Shown here: positions 62,883-64,000 of the stretch, piece after piece
Position numbering within the stretch: position 1 is the stretch's first letter
How the letters are laid out: each line of letters starts with the position of its first letter
Source: Ureibacillus galli
GTDB lineage: Bacteria; Bacillota; Bacilli; Bacillales_A; Planococcaceae
DNA length: 64,000 bases
Assembly: GCF_014836845.1 (NCBI RefSeq)
Contig: NZ_JACSQA010000007.1
Coordinates: 1 to 64,000 of the forward strand
Direction of reading: 5' to 3'
Translations under genes and position numbers: made by a program
Notes under the pieces: model-generated
Database searches by the model: none
What the model saw: only the letters and a program-made list of their open reading frames with translations
What the model was told of the DNA's origin: nothing

Positions 62883-63524
62883 TTAAATTGGTAATTCCTG
62901 ATCTGTAGACGGAGTATATACTGCTCCAAGATAACCTCCGATAGAAGGGGCATTCACATCTCCAAATCCTTTGGTATTATCAATAGAGTTTGTAGTATCT
63001 CCGAACTCGAAGGTACCAGTTAACTCTATGACTCCTACCTTTATTCCTGATGCTACGGTTTTCTGTACGATTCTAGCAAAGTTAGTTGGATCTAATCCTG
63101 TACTGTTTAAATTAGCTAGTGGAAGCTGGATAATCTTTATAGCTGCTCTTTCTGGAGCTAACTTATCATCCCATTGTTCCTGAATTTTAATATCACTGTA
63201 TTCACAGGATAGTGCCATAGCGATTACTTGAATTATAGTGTTTATAGAACCATCACTTAAATTTCTAGCAATCTTAGACTTAAGTAGTATTCTGTAGACC
63301 TGGTCAGTTGCTACTCCTCTAGGTTGATTGAGGTTTGTTCCAATATCATCTAATACTAATCCCTCTGCCTTTTCTATGTCTTTCCATTCAGCCACTGTAT
63401 TAACTGTTTGTTCGAGGGATAGTAACTCATCGCTAAAAATTTTAATAAGCTTACTGAGATTAGACTCAGGTCGCTTATTAAAATAATCAGAGAATCTACT
63501 GATAATCTCTTTATGACTAAACAT
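62883..63524 (-). CDS. Baseplate protein (DUF2612/gpI-like)
   Basis: 213 aa located between the baseplate J gene and the tail fibre gene. The segments VLDDIGTNLNQPRGVATDQVYR and LSDGSINTIIQVIAMAL match baseplate wedge proteins of contractile tails. It overlaps the upstream gene by eight bases. Confidence 0.78.
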   Translation of the reverse strand: MFSHKEIISRFSDYFNKRPESNLSKLIKIFSDELLSLEQTVNTVAEWKDIEKAEGLVLDDIGTNLNQPRGVATDQVYRILLKSKIARNLSDGSINTIIQVIAMALSCEYSDIKIQEQWDDKLAPERAAIKIIQLPLANLNSTGLDPTNFARIVQKTVASGIKVGVIELTGTFEFGDTTNSIDNTKGFGDVNAPSIGGYLGAVYTPSTDQELPI

Positions 63525-64000
63525 TGACAGTCACCTCGATATTGGAAGCATCTATCTGTGCTACAGAATTTCTAGGGATATCTATACTAGATTCTGAATA
63601 GTTGGTGCCATTATCACTTAGTAATAGACTTACGTCGATAATTCCCTCGACCTGCAGTATAGCGCTAAGCCCTCTGGAGTAATAAACTTTCTCTCCCATG
63701 TTTAATCCAGTATAGGCTTGTCCATTGGAGTCAGTACCGCCAATATTTTTTACCAGAGCCGATTTCACTAGTTCCACCCCATTCGCTGGAAATGCGGCAT
63801 CGGTAGTCAGCGATACTTTAGCATAAATATCTACTTCAGTTGCTCTTGTGAATCCTATTCTATGTGGTTCACCCGCTATGTCGGTAACTTCCACATAAGT
63901 AGTTCCATAAGGCCATATACCTGCAGCCTTCTTTTCTAGGATGGCAGAAGCTATTGCATCGTCAGCTCCGCCAAGTACAAAGGATTGAAAAGCTCGAGAA
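63517..64000 (-). CDS. Baseplate J family protein, 5' part outside window
   Basis: The frame runs unbroken from the window edge to 63517 (161 codons visible). The segment GGADDAIASAILEKKAAGIW followed by GTT and the later VTVNV end are typical of the C-terminus of baseplate J / gp47 (XkdT-like). An internal GTG could be mistaken for the start at 63894, but the upstream frame is clearly coding. Confidence 0.85.
   Translation of the reverse strand, partial: SRAFQSFVLGGADDAIASAILEKKAAGIWPYGTTYVEVTDIAGEPHRIGFTRATEVDIYAKVSLTTDAAFPANGVELVKSALVKNIGGTDSNGQAYTGLNMGEKVYYSRGLSAILQVEGIIDVSLLLSDNGTNYSESSIDIPRNSVAQIDASNIEVTVNV

Noticed and set aside
63517-63894. Separate 125-aa gene starting at 63894
   Set aside because: The same frame is open and clearly coding up to the window edge, so this is the C-terminal part of a larger baseplate J protein.

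Overview
The window looks like the chromosome of a low-GC, spore-forming member of Bacillales, close to Lysinibacillus/Ureibacillus/Solibacillus; this is inferred from gene content and cannot be proved from the sequence alone. Supporting points are the Bacillus-type order yeaC-yeaD-yebA-guaA-pbuG, purine and S-box riboswitches, a DesK/DesR/Des cold-sensing set, a SleL-like spore-cortex hydrolase, a Ku/LigD repair pair, strong AGGAGG ribosome-binding sites and frequent TTG/GTG starts.

Layout. 0-8 kb: purine salvage and GMP synthesis (pbuG, guaA), each behind its own guanine-class riboswitch, then a MoxR/DUF58/transglutaminase operon. 8-11 kb: NAD salvage (pncB-nadE). 11.4-15 kb: a FetAB-like ABC exporter, proline dehydrogenase and a lipoprotein. 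14.7-18 kb: desaturase and its thermosensor two-component system. 18-23.4 kb: an S-box controlled methionine operon (yitJ-like, then metH). 23.4-32.8 kb: mixed housekeeping genes (haem oxidase, Sel1 repeats, LysR, carboxylesterase, EndoQ-like nuclease, guanine deaminase, MOSC, lipoprotein). 33-37 kb: a lone PTS EIIC and a pcp-pxpB-pxpC-pxpA operon that turns pyroglutamyl peptides into glutamate. 37-40 kb: divergent ku and ligD. 40-44.3 kb: CtaG/DUF2243, metal efflux czrA-czcD, SleL with an apparent ATT start. 44.4-47.1 kb: c-di-GMP proteins (degenerate EAL, PAS-GGDEF). 47.4-53.4 kb: MFS pump with divergent TetR regulator, 3-hydroxyacyl-CoA dehydrogenase, LuxR-type regulator and small membrane or unknown proteins.

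53.4-55 kb is a decayed accessory zone: gene fragments, a split gene, a 33-bp repeat pair and a broken lipoprotein gene. From about 55 kb to the right edge lies part of a prophage with a contractile-type tail: an SOS-box promoter driving a WYL-like gene, a large AT-rich gene with a DUF4365-like nuclease core (defence candidate), a forward cassette of very small proteins behind a consensus promoter, a cupin moron, the lysis genes (amidase, holin, XhlA-like), and tail genes up to a baseplate J protein cut by the window edge. No integrase is visible, so the other prophage end lies beyond the window.

The best candidates for new biology are the DUF4365-like gene together with the small-peptide cassette, the decayed repeat zone, and three structured intergenic regions (about 14.7, 27.9 and 32.9 kb) that no annotated gene explains.
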